Source: an uncultured bacterium (GTDB lineage: Bacteria > Verrucomicrobiota > Kiritimatiellia > UBA8416 > CALETX01). Taken from it: 9,176 bases of DNA. Positions 7,783 to 9,176 of this stretch are shown here, in pieces. The first letter of the stretch is position 1; each line of letters begins with the position of its first letter. The stretch covers positions 1 to 9,176 of the forward strand of contig CALETX010000078.1 in the NCBI GenBank assembly GCA_937920455.1. Direction: 5' to 3'. The notes under the pieces were generated by a model. That model made no database searches and was not told where the DNA came from. It saw only the letters and a list, made by a program, of their open reading frames with translations. The position numbers were made by a program, and so were the translations under genes.

Positions 7783-7788
7783 CCCCTT
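7783..7788 (-). promoter_or_regulatory. Ribosome binding site of the GNAT gene
   Basis: AAGGGG on the minus strand ends 10 bases before the ATG at 7772. It lies inside the coding sequence that a GTG start at 7808 would give, which supports the shorter protein. Confidence 0.5.
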
Positions 7789-8004
7789 CTAGCATCTAAT
7801 GCTTCCACTCTCGAACCTGGCGGTCAACGTCAAAGCGGCTTAGCACATCTCAAGGCAAATTTCCGTTGCAGAAAACACCGCAACTCCAACAGCAACTCAA
7901 GAGGTTTGTCGGCCACGACAAGGGGTGGCACTCCAACCGGCCTTCCCTTGCGGCGCAATAACGCATGTGGATTTGGCGGAAACTATGCTGTTTGCAGATG
8001 ATCC

Positions 8005-8033
8005 AATTTAGCAGGGCCATGCCTCTTCCACAA
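8005..8033 (-). promoter_or_regulatory. Candidate extended -10 promoter for the GNAT-glycosidase unit
   Basis: The minus strand reads TTGTGG (8033-8028), a 17 bp spacer, then TAAATT (8010-8005), with TGC directly before the -10 as in extended -10 promoters. The -10 matches four of six consensus bases and the -35 three. Transcription would start near 7998, leaving a leader of about 225 nt before the GNAT start. Confidence 0.35.
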
Positions 8034-8049
8034 ACAGTCTGGCTGTGGA
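8027..8049. repeat. 23 bp imperfect palindrome overlapping the candidate -35 box
   Basis: TCCACA (8027-8032) and TGTGGA (8044-8049) are perfect inverted arms. CA and TG pair again inside (8035-8036 with 8040-8041), separated from the arms by a two-base mismatch. The symmetry suits a dimeric repressor site, and its left arm covers the candidate -35. There is no T-run after it, so a terminator is less likely. Confidence 0.4.
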
Positions 8050-8103
8050 TGCTTTACTGAATAAGTCCACCAACGGATGTGATCACTTTCCTGGCGGCTG
8101 CTA

Positions 8104-8120
8104 GCCTGCCAACAGCAGGC
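8104..8120 (-). terminator. Stem-loop after the heparinase-like gene, weak terminator candidate
   Basis: GCCTGC and GCAGGC pair perfectly around a 5-base loop, starting 24 bases after the stop codon at 8144-8146. No T-run follows on the minus strand, so it may be an mRNA-stabilising hairpin instead of an intrinsic terminator. Confidence 0.25.
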
Positions 8121-8143
8121 AGATGCCCGAACAAGACACCTGG

Positions 8144-9176
8144 TCATCGGCCTCCCAGACGAAACTGCTTTTCACTCGGCCGCTGACTGCGAAGCGAAGC
8201 CTGGCCGCATTTTATGCTGCCAGGTTCTGTGAGGGTCAACGTGACAGTGCCATCGCCGACTTTACGCGCCAGCCCACTCGTTCCCTCAAAAACAAACTCA
8301 CCATCTCTCACCGTCACTGGCCGATCCGACAAAATCGCCCATGCGGTCCAGCTTCCTCCGTCCAACCGCGCGCCGAACCCACCCGCAACAGATGTAATAG
8401 TGACGGAAGTTTCATCCTTAGCCCGCGGATAGAGAAGAACTGTTGTCGGCTCATTATCTGGCGGCTTCACTCTTATACACGCCTGCGTTTCGCCGCCCCA
8501 ATTCTTGTGACTCCACCCCCAAGTTGAAAGCATCGCCGAGGAGGGGGATAACACTTGCAAATCAAGGTCAACTCCGAACAGACCAGATGCTTTTGCCGAA
8601 AGGCCGTGAATATCAACTCCATCGGCCATGACCCAGTAGCTTATAGTAGCAGGCGGACATTTGCCGATCATATCATCGCGTACCAAAATAAATCCTGGCA
8701 CCTTTTCTGTTCCCTTGGCGAAGAGCACCCGTCTCTGCCAGGTGAATGGTTCAACAACTTCAATTATGCGCTTCTGATTCGGGTCTGGAGCGGTTGCAAC
8801 CGCGGTGTCGGGGAAATACGGCGTCACCTGCAGCACTTTGACATCTGTCTGCCCGATCAGAAAGTCAACGGACGCAAGAGAAGAGAAGGTCTTTATTTCC
8901 CCATAAGCATCCGTTGGCGACATTCCCTCTCCGTGAGTTTCAGCCTTGCACGTCCAAGGTTCAAAATTGTGCTCGAAGTAGGTTAACTCCCGATAGAAGC
9001 AACCCTCCTGCTGATTGCCCGGACATGGTCTTGGTTCCCCTTCAGAGACATCCCAGGATGGTCTGTTGTGATATATTGGCTGATGATTTTCGGGGGAATA
9101 CATGGAACCAAAATCCATCATTAGGGGGACGCCACGGCCGAAGAGGGTGAACGCTCCCATATCAAACTGGAAATGA
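8144..9176 (-). CDS. Heparinase II/III-like protein, C-terminal part; 5' end beyond window
   Basis: The frame is open through the right edge: residues HFQFD precede the first in-window Met (9160), so that Met is internal. The N-terminal (alpha/alpha) toroid and most catalytic residues lie outside the window. What remains is the start of the beta-sandwich half: FQFDMGAF, then LFGRGVPLMMDFGSMY and YHNRPSWD (30-37 counted from 9160). This matches the heparinase II/III signature in which D-x-G-x-F is followed by a G-x-P-L-x-x-D-x-G strand and a Y-x-HN motif. The last ~120 residues form another beta-rich segment with VLLYPRA (242-248) and GTSGLARKVGDG (295-306), as in the C-terminal sheet of these proteins. 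Known members are polysaccharide lyases acting on heparin-like or alginate-like uronic acid polymers, usually exported. Signal peptide and catalytic tyrosine cannot be checked here. The stop is 371 bp upstream of the GNAT start, so co-transcription is possible but not shown. Confidence 0.85.
   Translation of the reverse strand, partial: HFQFDMGAFTLFGRGVPLMMDFGSMYSPENHQPIYHNRPSWDVSEGEPRPCPGNQQEGCFYRELTYFEHNFEPWTCKAETHGEGMSPTDAYGEIKTFSSLASVDFLIGQTDVKVLQVTPYFPDTAVATAPDPNQKRIIEVVEPFTWQRRVLFAKGTEKVPGFILVRDDMIGKCPPATISYWVMADGVDIHGLSAKASGLFGVDLDLQVLSPSSAMLSTWGWSHKNWGGETQACIRVKPPDNEPTTVLLYPRAKDETSVTITSVAGGFGARLDGGSWTAWAILSDRPVTVRDGEFVFEGTSGLARKVGDGTVTLTLTEPGSIKCGQASLRSQRPSEKQFRLGGR

Larger units (their letters stand above)
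7773..8143 (-). other. Long non-coding stretch upstream of the GNAT gene
   Basis: These 371 bp between the lyase stop and the GNAT start hold no convincing gene. They contain several hairpins and palindromes and a candidate promoter, listed separately. A perfect 6 bp stem with a 4-base loop (TTGTCG-GCCA-CGACAA) lies at 7906-7921. An 8 bp palindrome, GTGATCAC, lies at 8079-8086. AGCAT-CTA-ATGCT lies at 7791-7803, just upstream of the GNAT ribosome site. On the minus strand TTGACGTTGACC (7833-7822) repeats TTGAC twice at 6 bp spacing. A short open frame without ATG (7958-7830) is discussed as a finding. Confidence 0.5.

Noticed and set aside
8077..8088. TGTGATCACT as a CRP-type site
   Set aside because: The half sites TGTGA and TCACT directly abut, without the 6 bp spacer of a CRP operator.
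8123..8527. Plus-strand frames across the heparinase-like gene (8123-8527, 8555-8986)
   Set aside because: They lie opposite a recognisable beta-sandwich coding sequence and show no domain of their own.
1..9176. CRISPR arrays, tRNA or rRNA genes, insertion sequences, attachment sites
   Set aside because: No regularly spaced repeats, no tRNA-like cloverleaf with TTCRA loop, and no transposase or integrase coding sequence was seen on either strand.

Overview
The window holds six protein-coding genes and no RNA gene, mobile element or CRISPR array that I can see. Five genes read on the minus strand and one on the plus strand. The gene at each edge is cut. The theme is carbohydrate chemistry: two glycosyltransferases, a secreted PA14-domain protein, a GH63/MGH1-like glycosidase, a tandem GNAT acetyltransferase and the C-terminal part of a heparinase II/III-like protein. 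No marker gene fixes the organism. A moderately GC-rich bacterium of the Planctomycetota, Verrucomicrobiota, Lentisphaerota or Armatimonadota type would fit the mix of heparinase-like, PA14 and six-hairpin glycosidase genes. That is a guess from gene content only.

Left part (1-2720, minus strand): a DPM1-like GT2 enzyme (1656-2708) is followed after 6 bp by a large polytopic membrane protein (1649 to beyond the left edge). The membrane protein has the look of a GT-C glycosyltransferase. Read together, the likely scheme is that GT2 charges a polyprenyl phosphate with a sugar on the cytoplasmic face and the GT-C enzyme spends it outside. The GT-C gene has no stop codon in the window, so it is easy to miss; its frame is open for 549 codons.

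Middle (2721-4489): a short divergent intergenic region, then one plus-strand gene (2839-4401) with a TTG start and a strong Shine-Dalgarno. It encodes an exported protein in which a PA14 domain sits between two related copies of a domain I do not recognise. It converges with the next gene across 88 bp, which hold a candidate terminator for the minus strand.

Right part (4490-9176, minus strand): in transcription order, the 3' end of a heparinase II/III-like gene, a 371 bp non-coding stretch, a tandem GNAT gene and a GH63-like glycosidase gene. The last two are 22 bp apart and probably share a transcript. The 371 bp stretch has a candidate extended -10 promoter whose -35 lies inside a 23 bp imperfect palindrome, followed by a leader of about 225 nt. 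A plausible division of labour is an exported lyase that cuts a uronic-acid polysaccharide, with a cytoplasmic glycosidase and acetyltransferase acting on the small products. The substrate cannot be read from the sequence.
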